Shown: positions 1-8,691 of the stretch, in pieces | How positions within the stretch are numbered: the stretch's first letter is position 1 | Layout: each line of letters opens with the position of its first letter | NCBI RefSeq assembly: GCF_019972155.1 | Contig: NZ_BOVL01000056.1 | Span: forward strand, 217,945-281,944 | Direction: 5' to 3' | Source of the DNA: Bradyrhizobium sp. RD5-C2 | GTDB lineage: Bacteria; Pseudomonadota; Alphaproteobacteria; Rhizobiales; Xanthobacteraceae | DNA length: 64,000 bases | Program-made: the position numbers and the translations under genes | The notes under the pieces: generated by a model | What the model saw: the letters and a program-made list of their open reading frames with translations, nothing else | Told to the model about the DNA's origin: nothing | Databases searched by the model: none

Positions 1-5
1 CGGTT

Positions 6-569
6 TCAGAACCGCGTCACGATATCCGACAGCGCCGGACGCGGGCGGTCCTCGCTCGGCTTGGTGGGCGTCCCGATGTGAATGAGCCCGGCGAGCTTCT
101 CGTCCGGTTTCAGGCCGAGACCGTCGAGCACGTCGCGGTCGAAGGCGAACCAGCCCGTCAGCCAGCAGGCGCCATAGCCGAGCGCGGTCGCCGCGGTGAC
201 GATGTTCATGGCGCTCGCGCCGGCCGACAGTTCCTGCTCCCACGGCGGCACCTTCGGGTGCGGCTTGGTGAAGGAGACCACGCCGATCACCAGCGGCGCA
301 TCGGTCAGGCGCTTCTTCTCGACCTCGATATCGGAGGCCGGCGCGCCGGGATTCTTGCGGGCAAACACCTTTGCAATCACGTCGCCGGCGCGGGCGCGGG
401 CCTCACCCTCGAATACGATGAAGCGCCAGGGCGCCAGCTTGCCGTGGTCGGGTACGCGCGCGCCGATGGTCAGGATGGTCTCGAGCTCGGCCGCGGACGG
501 GCCGGGGCCGGTCATCTCGCGCGGTTTCATCGAGCGGCGTGTCTTCAGGAGTTCAATGGCATCGGGCAC
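6..569 (-). CDS. Nitroreductase family protein (YdjA/NfsB-like)
   Basis: Predicted FMN-dependent NAD(P)H oxidoreductase of about 187 aa, a normal length for small nitroreductases. Seen: an N-terminal RRSMKP stretch (residues 11-16) where family members bind the FMN phosphate, VPDHGKLAPWRF (39-50), and LGYGACWLTG (130-139), the usual C-terminal FMN-site region. The GTG at 569 is chosen because AAGGA lies about 7 nt upstream. An in-frame TTG at 602 would extend the protein but lies inside a perfect hairpin and has no visible ribosome site. It lies downstream of thrS on the same strand. The physiological substrate cannot be read from sequence. Confidence 0.85.
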   Translation of the reverse strand: MPDAIELLKTRRSMKPREMTGPGPSAAELETILTIGARVPDHGKLAPWRFIVFEGEARARAGDVIAKVFARKNPGAPASDIEVEKKRLTDAPLVIGVVSFTKPHPKVPPWEQELSAGASAMNIVTAATALGYGACWLTGWFAFDRDVLDGLGLKPDEKLAGLIHIGTPTKPSEDRPRPALSDIVTRF

Positions 570-589
570 AGAAATGTCCTTCAAGTGGA

Positions 590-616
590 GTCGTGCCCCC
601 AAGATGGGGGCACGAC
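590..616. other. Perfect 11-bp inverted repeat between thrS and the nitroreductase
   Basis: GTCGTGCCCCC and GGGGGCACGAC are separated by 5 nt. On the minus strand this forms a very stable stem-loop after the thrS stop and just upstream of the nitroreductase ribosome site. No T-run follows, so it is not a standard intrinsic terminator. It may stabilise the thrS 3' end, attenuate readthrough, or be an operator. Confidence 0.6.
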
Positions 617-653
617 CAAGCCTGCGAAAGCCAGTTTAGACCGATTGTGAAGA

Positions 654-2699
654 TCAGGCGTCCGATCGCGCCCGCTTCACGTCCGGCGGCGTGGCTTCAT
701 CGACCAGCGCGGCGATCGCCTCATCGGTCGGCATCACGGTCTGGCGCTCGCTGCCGAGGCGGCGGACCGAGACCGAATGCGTCTCGGCTTCCTTCTTGCC
801 GACGACGAGCAGCGCCGGGATCTTGGCCAGCGAGTGCTCGCGGACCTTGTAGTTGATCTTCTCGTTGCGCAGGTCGATCTCGACGCGGAGCCCGGCGCGG
901 CGCGCCGCCGCCGCCACCACCTTGGCGTACTCGTCGCCTTCGGAGGTGATGGTCGTGACCACGAGCTGGGTCGGCGCCAGCCAGAGCGGGAAGTTGCCGG
1001 CGTAGTGCTCGATCAGGATGCCGATGAAGCGCTCCATCGAACCGCAGATCGCACGGTGCACCATGACTGGGGCCTTCTTCGAGCCGTCGTGGTCGATGTA
1101 GAACGCGCCGAAGCGTTCCGGCAGGTTGAAGTCGACCTGGGTCGTGCCGCACTGCCAGTCGCGGCCGATGGCATCGCGCAGCACGTACTCGAACTTCGGC
1201 CCGTAGAACGCGCCTTCACCCGGGTTGATCTCGGTCCGGATCCGGTTGCTGCCCTTGGCCTTGATCTCCGACAGCACGGTCGCCATCACGCGCTCGGCGT
1301 GATCCCACATCTCGTCGGTGCCGACCCGCTTCTCCGGCCGCGTCGAGAGTTTCACCGTGAGCTCGCCGTCGAAGCCGAAATCGGCGTAGGTCGACAGGAT
1401 CAGCTCGTTGATCTTGAGACACTCATCGGCGAGCTGCTGTTCGGTGCAGAACACATGGGCGTCGTCCTGGGTGAAGCCACGCACCCGCATCAGGCCGTGC
1501 ATCGCGCCCGACGGCTCGTAGCGATGCACGACGCCGAACTCGGCGAGCCGCAACGGCAGGTCGCGGTAGCTCTTCAGTCCGTGCTTGAAGATCTGCACAT
1601 GGCCCGGGCAGTTCATCGGCTTCAGCGCGAACCAGCGCTTGTCCTCGGCCTCGTCGCCGGCGGACTGCGCTGCGAACATGTTCTCGCGGTACCAGTCCCA
1701 GTGGCCCGAGGTCTCCCACAGCACCTTGTCGAGGATCTGCGGCGCATTGACCTCACTGTAGTCGCCGAGCAGCCGGCGCCGCATATAGGCGATCAGCTGC
1801 TGGAAGATGGTCCAGCCCTTCGGGTGCCAGAACACCACGCCGGGGCCTTCTTCCTGGAAGTGGAACAGGTCGAGCTCGCGACCGAGCTTGCGGTGGTCGC
1901 GCTTCTCGGCTTCCTCGATCTGCTTGAGGTAAGCGTCGAGGTCTTCCTGCTTGGCGAATGCGGTGCCGTAGATGCGGGTCAGCATCGGATTGTTGGAATC
2001 GCCGCGCCAATAGGCGCCGGCCACCTTCATCAGCTTGAAGGCGTTGCCGATCTTGCCGGTCGAGGTCATGTGCGGGCCGCGGCAGAGATCGAACCAGTCG
2101 CCCTGGAAATAGATCTTGATCGGCTCGTTGCCGGGAATCGCGTCGACCAGCTCGACCTTGAAGGCCTCGCCCTTGTCGCGGAACACCTGCTTGGTCTTCT
2201 CGCGATCCCAGACTTCCTTGGTGAACGGCTTGTCGCGCGCAACGATCTCGCGCATCCGCTTCTCGATGGCGGCAAAATCTTCCGGGGTGAACGGCTCATT
2301 GCGGAAGAAGTCGTAATAGAAGCCGTTCTCGATCACCGGGCCGATCGTGACCTGGGTGCCCGGCCACAGCGACTGCACGGCTTCGGCGAGCACATGCGCG
2401 GCATCGTGCCGGATCAGTTCCAGCGCGCGGGGATCGTCGCGATTGATCAACTCGATCTTGGCGTCGGCTTCGATCGGATCGTTGAGGTCGGCGAGCGTGC
2501 CGTCGAGTGCCATGGCGACGGTGCGCTTGGCGAGCGAGGGCGAAATGCCTTTGGCGATGTCGAGGCCGGTGGTCCCTCTCGGGAAATCGCGCCTCGCTCC
2601 ATCAGGGAAGGTGAGGGCGATCTTGTTCACGGGTTCTGCGGGTTTGAGGTTAGAGAGGCTGTACTGGAATCCGGATTCGGATTTAGGCGTTTCTGCCAT
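654..2699 (-). CDS. thrS: Threonine--tRNA ligase
   Basis: Class II threonyl-tRNA synthetase, charging tRNA-Thr in the cytoplasm. The 681-aa protein shows the full domain order: TGS domain (about 25-90), editing domain with the HDAAH motif (98-102), a class II catalytic core with MNCPGH (zinc ligand Cys) and the motif 2 region around RYEPSGAMHG, and a C-terminal anticodon-binding domain. The ATG at 2699 is preceded by AGGAGA at good spacing. The open frame continues to 2876 but the extra 59 residues lack family resemblance. A tRNA-Thr(TGT) gene lies near the other end of the window. The upstream 190 bp separates thrS from a divergent exported-protein gene and must hold both promoters. Confidence 0.97.
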   Translation of the reverse strand: MAETPKSESGFQYSLSNLKPAEPVNKIALTFPDGARRDFPRGTTGLDIAKGISPSLAKRTVAMALDGTLADLNDPIEADAKIELINRDDPRALELIRHDAAHVLAEAVQSLWPGTQVTIGPVIENGFYYDFFRNEPFTPEDFAAIEKRMREIVARDKPFTKEVWDREKTKQVFRDKGEAFKVELVDAIPGNEPIKIYFQGDWFDLCRGPHMTSTGKIGNAFKLMKVAGAYWRGDSNNPMLTRIYGTAFAKQEDLDAYLKQIEEAEKRDHRKLGRELDLFHFQEEGPGVVFWHPKGWTIFQQLIAYMRRRLLGDYSEVNAPQILDKVLWETSGHWDWYRENMFAAQSAGDEAEDKRWFALKPMNCPGHVQIFKHGLKSYRDLPLRLAEFGVVHRYEPSGAMHGLMRVRGFTQDDAHVFCTEQQLADECLKINELILSTYADFGFDGELTVKLSTRPEKRVGTDEMWDHAERVMATVLSEIKAKGSNRIRTEINPGEGAFYGPKFEYVLRDAIGRDWQCGTTQVDFNLPERFGAFYIDHDGSKKAPVMVHRAICGSMERFIGILIEHYAGNFPLWLAPTQLVVTTITSEGDEYAKVVAAAARRAGLRVEIDLRNEKINYKVREHSLAKIPALLVVGKKEAETHSVSVRRLGSERQTVMPTDEAIAALVDEATPPDVKRARSDA

Positions 2700-2925
2700 C
2701 GATGTCTCCTGTAGCTCACTCCTGCGAACGAGCGCAGGTAAGCGGAAGCAGCGGTATAGCAGGGGATTTGACGCCTGCAATCCGGCAATATCAAGAAAAT
2801 GGGCCTTCGGCTGCACTGATTCGAGAGAAGCTCGCCTGCACCCGGCGGCACCAAGCGTTGCGACGCTGCCGATCATCGTTTAACGTCGAATGTCCACTTT
2901 CCCGCCATCGCGCTCCGCAAGGTTC

Positions 2926-4215
2926 ATGTTTTCCCGTCTCCTGCTTTTCGTGGCGTTGCTTGTTATCCCGGGCATCTTGCGGGCGGAAGAAGCACCGGTC
3001 GAGAAGGTCGGGTTTGCGAAGAGGCTGACCATCTACCTCGCCAAGGGACCGGCGAATGCCTGCGGCGCCGGTTGCGATCGCTGGATCGCGATCGAAGGCG
3101 AGATCGACCGGGATGCCGCGGCGCGGATTCGCAGCTTCCTGCTTGCCGTCAAGGACCCGCAGCTTCCGATCTACCTTCATTCGCCGGGCGGAAACGTCGA
3201 GCAGTCCTATGCGATCGCGCGGTTCCTGCGTGCACACAAGGCGATTGCCCGGGTCGGCCGCACCAGCGTGGGCGCCTGTTCCGCGGGCACGCAGATCGAC
3301 GCCGCCTGCCTGAAGATCAAGGCTGCGAAGGGAGAGGTCGGGGCCGATCTCACCACGCGTAACGCGATGTGCGTTTCGGCCTGCGCTTATCTGTTCCTGG
3401 GCGCGACCAACCGCGAAGTGGCGCCCGACTCGGTGCTCGCGGTGCATAACTCCAAGCTGATGTTCGTGGTCCACGGCCATCCGCCGCCGCAGGTCATCGC
3501 CGACTTCAGGCGGCGCGAGATGGTCAGTGCCGATCGCGACCGCAACCTGTTCCTCGCGGCGATGGGAATCAGCCATGAGCTCAGCGAGCTGATCCGGACC
3601 GTGAAGTTCGAGAGCCTGCATGTGCTGACGCGGCCGGAGCTCTATCGATTTGGAATCGATACGCGGCCGTTGCCGGAGACGCTGTGGGCGGTGGAGAAGG
3701 AAACCCGGCCCTATGTCCGCAAGATCGCGCAGCAGAAGAAGGGTGACGGCAGCTCGTTCCGCATGATGGAGTGGCGCCTGTTCTGCGAGAACAAGGATCG
3801 CGGGCGGCTGATGTTCGTGCGCGAGTTCGACGAGGGCGCCGCCGGCAAGAGCACGGTGGTGATGATGGCCGGCGCCACCCGGGCGATCGCGTTCGGCAGG
3901 TTGCCAGCGCGGTTCGGCAAATACGAGATCTGGAGCGACCCGGTGACCTCGGACATCGTCAAGGCGATGCTGGCGGTCCCGCATCTGCAGATCGGCGAAA
4001 GCACGCCGTCATCGGACGGCAAGTCCGATCCCAAAGCCGATCTCAAGCCTGACGTCGCGACATTCGATATCGACACGACCGGGCTGGAGCAGGGCTGGAC
4101 CCAGCTATCGGCATCGTGCCCGGCAACAAGCGCCGGCCCGAAGCCGGCGAGCCCACTGCCGGCCGCTGTGTCGCCGAGCGTCAACGCGGTGCCGACCGCA
4201 TCGCCGTCGCCGTGA
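2926..4215 (+). CDS. Exported ClpP/SppA-like (clan SK) putative serine hydrolase
   Basis: About 429 aa. The ATG at 2926 gives a clean signal peptide (MFSRLLLFVALLVIPGILRA), so it is preferred over the ATG at 2890, which adds a polar head and has no clear ribosome site. The first half has the crotonase/ClpP pattern: LHSPGG (84-89, oxyanion strand), a candidate nucleophile Ser151 in CVSACAYLFLG and a candidate His174 in LAVHNSK. The second half (about 250-400) is unrecognised and the tail is Pro/Ser-rich. Likely periplasmic. A second protein of the same general design is encoded at 15962-16879. The peptidase call is by motif only; the acidic third residue was not identified. Confidence 0.6.
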   Translation: MFSRLLLFVALLVIPGILRAEEAPVEKVGFAKRLTIYLAKGPANACGAGCDRWIAIEGEIDRDAAARIRSFLLAVKDPQLPIYLHSPGGNVEQSYAIARFLRAHKAIARVGRTSVGACSAGTQIDAACLKIKAAKGEVGADLTTRNAMCVSACAYLFLGATNREVAPDSVLAVHNSKLMFVVHGHPPPQVIADFRRREMVSADRDRNLFLAAMGISHELSELIRTVKFESLHVLTRPELYRFGIDTRPLPETLWAVEKETRPYVRKIAQQKKGDGSSFRMMEWRLFCENKDRGRLMFVREFDEGAAGKSTVVMMAGATRAIAFGRLPARFGKYEIWSDPVTSDIVKAMLAVPHLQIGESTPSSDGKSDPKADLKPDVATFDIDTTGLEQGWTQLSASCPATSAGPKPASPLPAAVSPSVNAVPTASPSP

Positions 4216-4244
4216 GCGCAAGCGGCGCCATCCGATCACGTGCC

Positions 4245-4266
4245 ATGCATTTAGATGCAGTTGCAT
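4245..4266. promoter_or_regulatory. Possible operator: ATGCA-type repeats upstream of the MFS gene
   Basis: ATGCAT at 4245, ATGCA at 4255 and TTGCAT at 4261 lie in the 79-bp leader of the MFS gene. The 10-bp phasing of the first two and the dyad TGCAG..TTGCA look like a MarR/TetR-type operator. No regulator gene is adjacent, so this is a weak, pattern-only call. Confidence 0.25.
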
Positions 4267-4294
4267 TGACTTCGGAGTCTGCTATCACCGCGGC

Positions 4295-5458
4295 GTGAAA
4301 CGCTTCGCTCCCACCGCATTGATGCTCGGCAATATCGTCACCGGCTGCTCGGTACTGGCGCCGGCCGGCATGCTGGCAGAGTTGTCGAACGGGCTCGGCG
4401 TCACGATCCACGCCGCGGGTCTCCTGATCACCTTCGGCGCCATCGTGCTGTGCGTCGGCTCGCCGGTGACGGCGTGGCTGACCAGCCGGTTCGAACGGCG
4501 GGCGCTGCTGACGGCGACGCTGCTGGTGCTGGCGCTGACCAACGCAGCATCGGCCTTCGCGCCGGACTACGCCAGTCTGTTGATCGTCCGCCTGGTGATG
4601 CTCGCGGTCGGTGTCCTCTACACGCCACAGGCGGCCGGCACCGCGGCGCTGATCGTGCCGGTGGAGAAACGCGGCAGCACGATCGCCTATATCTTCCTCG
4701 GCTGGTCGCTCGCCGCTGCGATCGGGCTGCCGTTGATCACCTTCATCGCAAGCCGCTACGGCTTTCGCGTGACCTATGGCGCGATCGCGCTGACCGGGCT
4801 CGTGAGCTCTTTGCTGCTGTGGTGGCGGCTGCCCCGCGGATTGCATGGCGCGCCGGTCGACTTGAGGACGTGGGCCGATCTCGGCCGCAATCCGACCGTC
4901 ATCCTGCTGCTGTCGATCACGACGTTGCAGATGTCCGGCCAGTTCGTGGTGTTCACCTTCATGGGGCCGCTGCTCGGCAAGTTGACCGGCGCCAACGCGG
5001 ACGCCGTCGGCATCGTGTTCGCGCTCTATGGCATCTTCGGGTTCGTCGGCATTGCGATCGCGACTCGCATCGTGGATTCCTGGGGCGCCTGGAAGACGTC
5101 GGTGCTGTTCACCGTGCTGTTGCTCGCAGGCGTTGCCGGCTGGGCCCTGAGCGCCGGTGCCTACGCCTTGATGGCCGCCTCGGTGGCGGTGTGGGGCCTC
5201 GGCTTTGCGTCGACCAATTCGATGCAGCAGGTGCGCCTGGTCGGCGCGGCGCCGACGCTCGCATCGGCGTCGGTCTCGCTCAATACCTCGGTGCTGTATA
5301 TCGGCCAGGCCATCGGCTCTGCGATCGGCGGGTTGCTGTTCGCGCGCGAATGGCTCCACAGCGCGGGCTACGTCGCCACGGCCTTCGTAGCGGCGGCGCT
5401 TGCGGTCGTGGTCATGACGCGGCCGCGGCCGGCCGCGCGCGCTGCCGCCGCCGAGTGA
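4295..5458 (+). CDS. MFS transporter (DHA1/AraJ-like)
   Basis: 387-aa integral membrane protein with about 12 hydrophobic segments spread over its length and the loop FERRALLTATLLV after TM2, as in drug/sugar-exporting DHA1 transporters. It starts at GTG 4295; the coding sequence runs without interruption to 5458. It probably exports a small molecule by proton antiport. The substrate is not deducible. A possible operator sits in its short leader. The following GrlR-like gene is convergent and begins 2 nt beyond the stop, so the two share a 3' boundary with no obvious terminator. Confidence 0.85.
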   Translation: MKRFAPTALMLGNIVTGCSVLAPAGMLAELSNGLGVTIHAAGLLITFGAIVLCVGSPVTAWLTSRFERRALLTATLLVLALTNAASAFAPDYASLLIVRLVMLAVGVLYTPQAAGTAALIVPVEKRGSTIAYIFLGWSLAAAIGLPLITFIASRYGFRVTYGAIALTGLVSSLLLWWRLPRGLHGAPVDLRTWADLGRNPTVILLLSITTLQMSGQFVVFTFMGPLLGKLTGANADAVGIVFALYGIFGFVGIAIATRIVDSWGAWKTSVLFTVLLLAGVAGWALSAGAYALMAASVAVWGLGFASTNSMQQVRLVGAAPTLASASVSLNTSVLYIGQAIGSAIGGLLFAREWLHSAGYVATAFVAAALAVVVMTRPRPAARAAAAE

Positions 5459-5459
5459 G

Positions 5460-5786
5460 TCAATCGGCGATCCGTGTCAGGAACGCCTTGAAGCTCACGC
5501 CCGGCAGTTGCAGTGCCTCGCCCTCGAAATCGACCATGTCGCCGTTCGCGGTGCCCTTCAGCATCAGCGTGATCATGTCGGCCCCGAACAGCGGCCGGAA
5601 GGCAGGATCGGGATTGTGCCGCTGAGTCGAGACCTTGACGTGAATGCCGTCACCGCGGTCGGTGTAGTTGCCGACGAAGGCAAAGGCCGAGTTGCCGCCG
5701 CGCAGCTTGCCGCTGGTCGCGTAGAGCACACCGGTGCCGGTGCCGTGAACGGTATGAAATTCGAGCTTGTACAAGCCTTCCTGCAA
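5460..5786 (-). CDS. GrlR-like small regulatory-fold protein
   Basis: 108 aa. The N-terminal pattern EGLYKLEFHTVHGTGTGVL, the G-G-N/D-S step (LRGGNSAFAFVGNY) and the alternating beta strands resemble GrlR/negative-regulator proteins of type III secretion loci. No type III secretion gene or GrlA-like partner lies nearby, so a role in secretion is not supported. Homologues of this fold occur in many rhizobia as stand-alone genes. It is transcribed away from the FGE/TIR/STAND cassette and its upstream region abuts that cassette's promoter region. Function unknown. Confidence 0.6.
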   Translation of the reverse strand: MQEGLYKLEFHTVHGTGTGVLYATSGKLRGGNSAFAFVGNYTDRGDGIHVKVSTQRHNPDPAFRPLFGADMITLMLKGTANGDMVDFEGEALQLPGVSFKAFLTRIAD

Positions 5787-6037
5787 TGCCCATCTCCAAA
5801 AAATCTTTGTCTCAATGGCTGCAGCCTAAGGTGCAAGCGGAAGGCAGACAATGGCGAGCGCCGCCGATCGCCCGGTCGTCAACACCGCAATGCCTGCGGA
5901 ACCGGGCGGAAGGTTCGCGCGCGATCGCCGGCCGGGCGGAGTTGGCAGGCCGGGCCACGGGTGCTGCGATGATCACGATCGCAATTTGCTACCTTTGATT
6001 GACGGGCACTGACCCCTATGCGAAACTGCTGGCGAAG

Positions 6038-7051
6038 ATGTTTGCTCGGTCAGGGGTTACGATCGTGCATGTTGTTCTTTGCATCATATTGATTGTCTTT
6101 TTCATTACTTTTGACGGTTCGGCGGGCACCGCAAAGGCGGCCGAGACCCTGAAGGAGTGTTGGGTCTGTCCCACCATGGTCGTGCTGCCCAGTGGCAGTT
6201 TCCTGATGGGAACGAAGGAACCAGACAGCAAAACGTCGGTAGGCAGTGACGCGGCCAATCGCCAGGACAAGAACGACGAGTTGCCCGACGAACACGGCGG
6301 GGATGAGCAGCCTCAGCACAAGGTGGAGTTCAAGAGGCCGTTCGCGATCGGACAATACGCGGTCACGCGCGGCGAGTTCGGTGCCTTTGTCAATGAAACC
6401 GGCTACCACCCTGCAGAATGCGCCAGTTTCAGCAGCGAGGACGTGCACAAGATCGACGTGTCCGGCATCAACTGGCGCACCCCGGGGTTCGCACAGACTG
6501 ATCGCGATCCGGCGGTATGCGTGTCCTACGGTGACGCAAAGAAATATGCCGCATGGCTGAGCACGAAGACGGGCAAGCCGTACCGGCTGCCGACCGAGGC
6601 TGAATGGGAATATGCAGCCCGGGCCGGCACCAAGGCCCCACGCTATTGGGCCGGCAAACCGGCTGACGTCTGTGGTCACGCCAATGTCCTGGACCGGAGC
6701 GCGGCAAAACAATTCAAGGGGACAGGGGATTACGACGAGGTTTTCGTCGGATGCTCGGACGGTCACATCTTTACAGCGCCGTCCGGCTCATACCCACCGA
6801 ATGCGTTCGGTCTCTACGACATGCTCGGGAATGTCTGGCAGTGGGTCGAGGATTGCTACATCGGGAGCTACGATAACGCGCCGGCCGACGGCAGGGCGGT
6901 GAAGACGGACAAGCGCGATGGTGGTTGCGAGCAGCGCGTCTTGCGCGGCGGTTCGTGGGCGTCCAACACGAGCAAGGCCCGCTCGGCCTACCGTCACGCC
7001 GACCGATTGCCGAACATCTATTACGGATTCCGGGTGGCCAGGCCGCTCTGA
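6038..7051 (+). CDS. Exported FGE/sulfatase-modifying-factor domain protein
   Basis: About 337 aa from the ATG at 6038 (an in-frame TTG at 5999 is the alternative). An N-terminal hydrophobic stretch ending near ITFDGSAGTAKA is a probable signal peptide or anchor. The rest is one FGE-sulfatase domain: PSGSFLMGT, HKVEFKRPFAIGQYAVTRGEF, YRLPTEAEWEYAARAGT, YDMLGNVWQWVEDCY, RVLRGGSWASN and the terminal YYGFRVARPL. The two copper/active-site cysteines of true formylglycine-generating enzymes (pattern WLCHxxYCxRYR) are replaced by ASNTSKAR, so it should not oxidise sulfatases; ligand binding or a scaffold role is more likely. First gene of the FGE / TIR / STAND-WD40 cassette; a 157-nt gap follows. 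Confidence 0.85.
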   Translation: MFARSGVTIVHVVLCIILIVFFITFDGSAGTAKAAETLKECWVCPTMVVLPSGSFLMGTKEPDSKTSVGSDAANRQDKNDELPDEHGGDEQPQHKVEFKRPFAIGQYAVTRGEFGAFVNETGYHPAECASFSSEDVHKIDVSGINWRTPGFAQTDRDPAVCVSYGDAKKYAAWLSTKTGKPYRLPTEAEWEYAARAGTKAPRYWAGKPADVCGHANVLDRSAAKQFKGTGDYDEVFVGCSDGHIFTAPSGSYPPNAFGLYDMLGNVWQWVEDCYIGSYDNAPADGRAVKTDKRDGGCEQRVLRGGSWASNTSKARSAYRHADRLPNIYYGFRVARPL

Positions 7052-7208
7052 AATTTGTCGGAGCGGACCGGCGGGCGTTGTCTCCGTCGAGAAGTCGATT
7101 TGAACCGGCGCGGCTGATCCGCGAGAGCAGTGAACGCAATGCGATGAAGGAGACGATCGTTTCCAGGAACCGAAAAATGCGGCAGCGTGCCGGCCGGCGG
7201 AGGCTGGA

Positions 7209-8690
7209 ATGCGCAAGCTGAGGATCTTCGTGAGCTACTCTCACGCCGATGCCAGGGCGCGTCCCGGATTCAACATCAGCCGGCTCGGCCGGATCATGGA
7301 AGAGCTCAAATACGACCTCGGCTGCCACTCCGAGCGCTCGCGGTTCGAGGTCTTGCGCGATGTCGAGATGACCCATGTGTCGGACAATTTCCGGGTGGAG
7401 ATCGAGAGGGCCATCACCGCCTGTGACGTCGCGATCCTGTTTATCTCGGAGGAATTCAGCCGCTCCGAGGAGTGCGAGGCCGAATTCGCCCGACTGATCG
7501 ATCTGGGAAAGCCGCTGTTTCTGGTGGAAATCGAGCCGATCCTGCTCAGCGACGAGGAAGACCGCATCAAGAAACATCGAAAGGCGGTCAAGGACATCAT
7601 CTTCGTCAGGTTTTGGGGCCCGGACAACAATCAGAAATCGGTCCGATACGGCTATCCGTTCCCGGACAATATCGCCACCAGGGACAAATACGACGAAGCG
7701 CTGGGGCAGGTCGTGGCAGGCCTCAAGGCGCGGGTCCTGACCCTGCCGCAGGCCGGCAATGGCCAGGAGGTCCGACCCAACGACCAGCCCGCTCAGAGCC
7801 GCGTGGCGGTGTTCGTTGCGTCCCCGGCAGCCGACGTCAAACCGGAAGCACAGCGGCTGGCGACCACGATGGAGGGCAAGAAACTCGTCGTTCGCGCATT
7901 CGATCCGGAACTGGACGTTCGCGCCGACGATACGTTCTCCAGCGCGTTTTCGCGTGCGCTCGCCCAATGCGACGCTTACGTGCAACTGCTCGGGGCCAGT
8001 CCGGGAAAACCCGTAACCGGATCTGAGCTGCGGCTGGTGCGCGCCCAGTACGACCTGGCGAGGCAGGCCGGCAAGCCCATGTTCGTCTGGCGGGCAGCCG
8101 GCTTTGACGTCGACGATCTGGAGGCGCCTTACTGCGCCTTTCTCAAGGGCATCACGGATTGCCAGATCGGCAACTTCGTCGAGTTCGAGGACTATCTGAT
8201 GAAGAAGCTCGACGACCTTGCCGCGCTGCGGCGCTCCGGCGAGCGACGGGCGGCAAAATCGCAGGGAAGGAACACGGCGCTGCCATTTGTCGTGATCGAC
8301 GCGGCGCGGCCCGACAGCGAGCTCGCGCAGAAGATCGCGGACGCTCTGGCGGACCACGTCAATGTCGATCATCTCGACTACGATCTGACCGGACAGATGC
8401 TGACGAACGCGGTCGCCGACAACAATGCCCTGATCTTCGCCTACGGCAAGAGCGCCGAGGGACAGAAGCGGACGCAGGCGCATTTCAGGCTCATTCGGCG
8501 TCCGACCGGAGAGCTCAACGTCAGCCAGCTCGAACTTGCGGTGGGAAATGGCGCTCCGCCGACCGCGCTGCCGTTTCCGCGCGGTCCGAACGTCCATGTG
8601 ATCACGGTGACCGACGAAGTCGACCCGGCCGAGATTTCGAACTTCCTGGCGAAGCTCGGCGTCGTCGTCGAAAAGCGCGAGGCGCGATAA
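7209..8690 (+). CDS. TIR-domain protein with two further TIR-like modules
   Basis: 493 aa, cytoplasmic. Module 1 (about 4-175) begins with the TIR box IFVSYSHADA and carries SEEFSRSEECEAEF (80-93), where C89 and E92 align with the WCxxE element whose Glu is catalytic in NAD-cleaving TIRs. Module 2 (about 198-335) repeats the alpha/beta pattern (VAVFVASPAADV, CDAYVQLLG, GSELRLVRAQYDLARQAGKP). Module 3 (about 358-490) is a more divergent alpha/beta unit. GGAGG lies 5 nt before the ATG. Its stop is 1 nt before the STAND gene start, so the two are probably translated together. Likely the effector, or an adaptor, of the STAND sensor; NADase activity is inferred. Confidence 0.85.
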   Translation: MRKLRIFVSYSHADARARPGFNISRLGRIMEELKYDLGCHSERSRFEVLRDVEMTHVSDNFRVEIERAITACDVAILFISEEFSRSEECEAEFARLIDLGKPLFLVEIEPILLSDEEDRIKKHRKAVKDIIFVRFWGPDNNQKSVRYGYPFPDNIATRDKYDEALGQVVAGLKARVLTLPQAGNGQEVRPNDQPAQSRVAVFVASPAADVKPEAQRLATTMEGKKLVVRAFDPELDVRADDTFSSAFSRALAQCDAYVQLLGASPGKPVTGSELRLVRAQYDLARQAGKPMFVWRAAGFDVDDLEAPYCAFLKGITDCQIGNFVEFEDYLMKKLDDLAALRRSGERRAAKSQGRNTALPFVVIDAARPDSELAQKIADALADHVNVDHLDYDLTGQMLTNAVADNNALIFAYGKSAEGQKRTQAHFRLIRRPTGELNVSQLELAVGNGAPPTALPFPRGPNVHVITVTDEVDPAEISNFLAKLGVVVEKREAR

Positions 8691-8691
8691 C

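Noticed and set aside
777..2714. 645-aa plus-strand open frame opposite thrS
   Set aside because: Shadow of a high-GC gene: no ribosome site, low-complexity residue pattern, and thrS motifs on the other strand are complete.
7144..7221. 25-aa open frame overlapping the TIR start
   Set aside because: No hydrophobic or regulatory feature and poor start context; too short to support.
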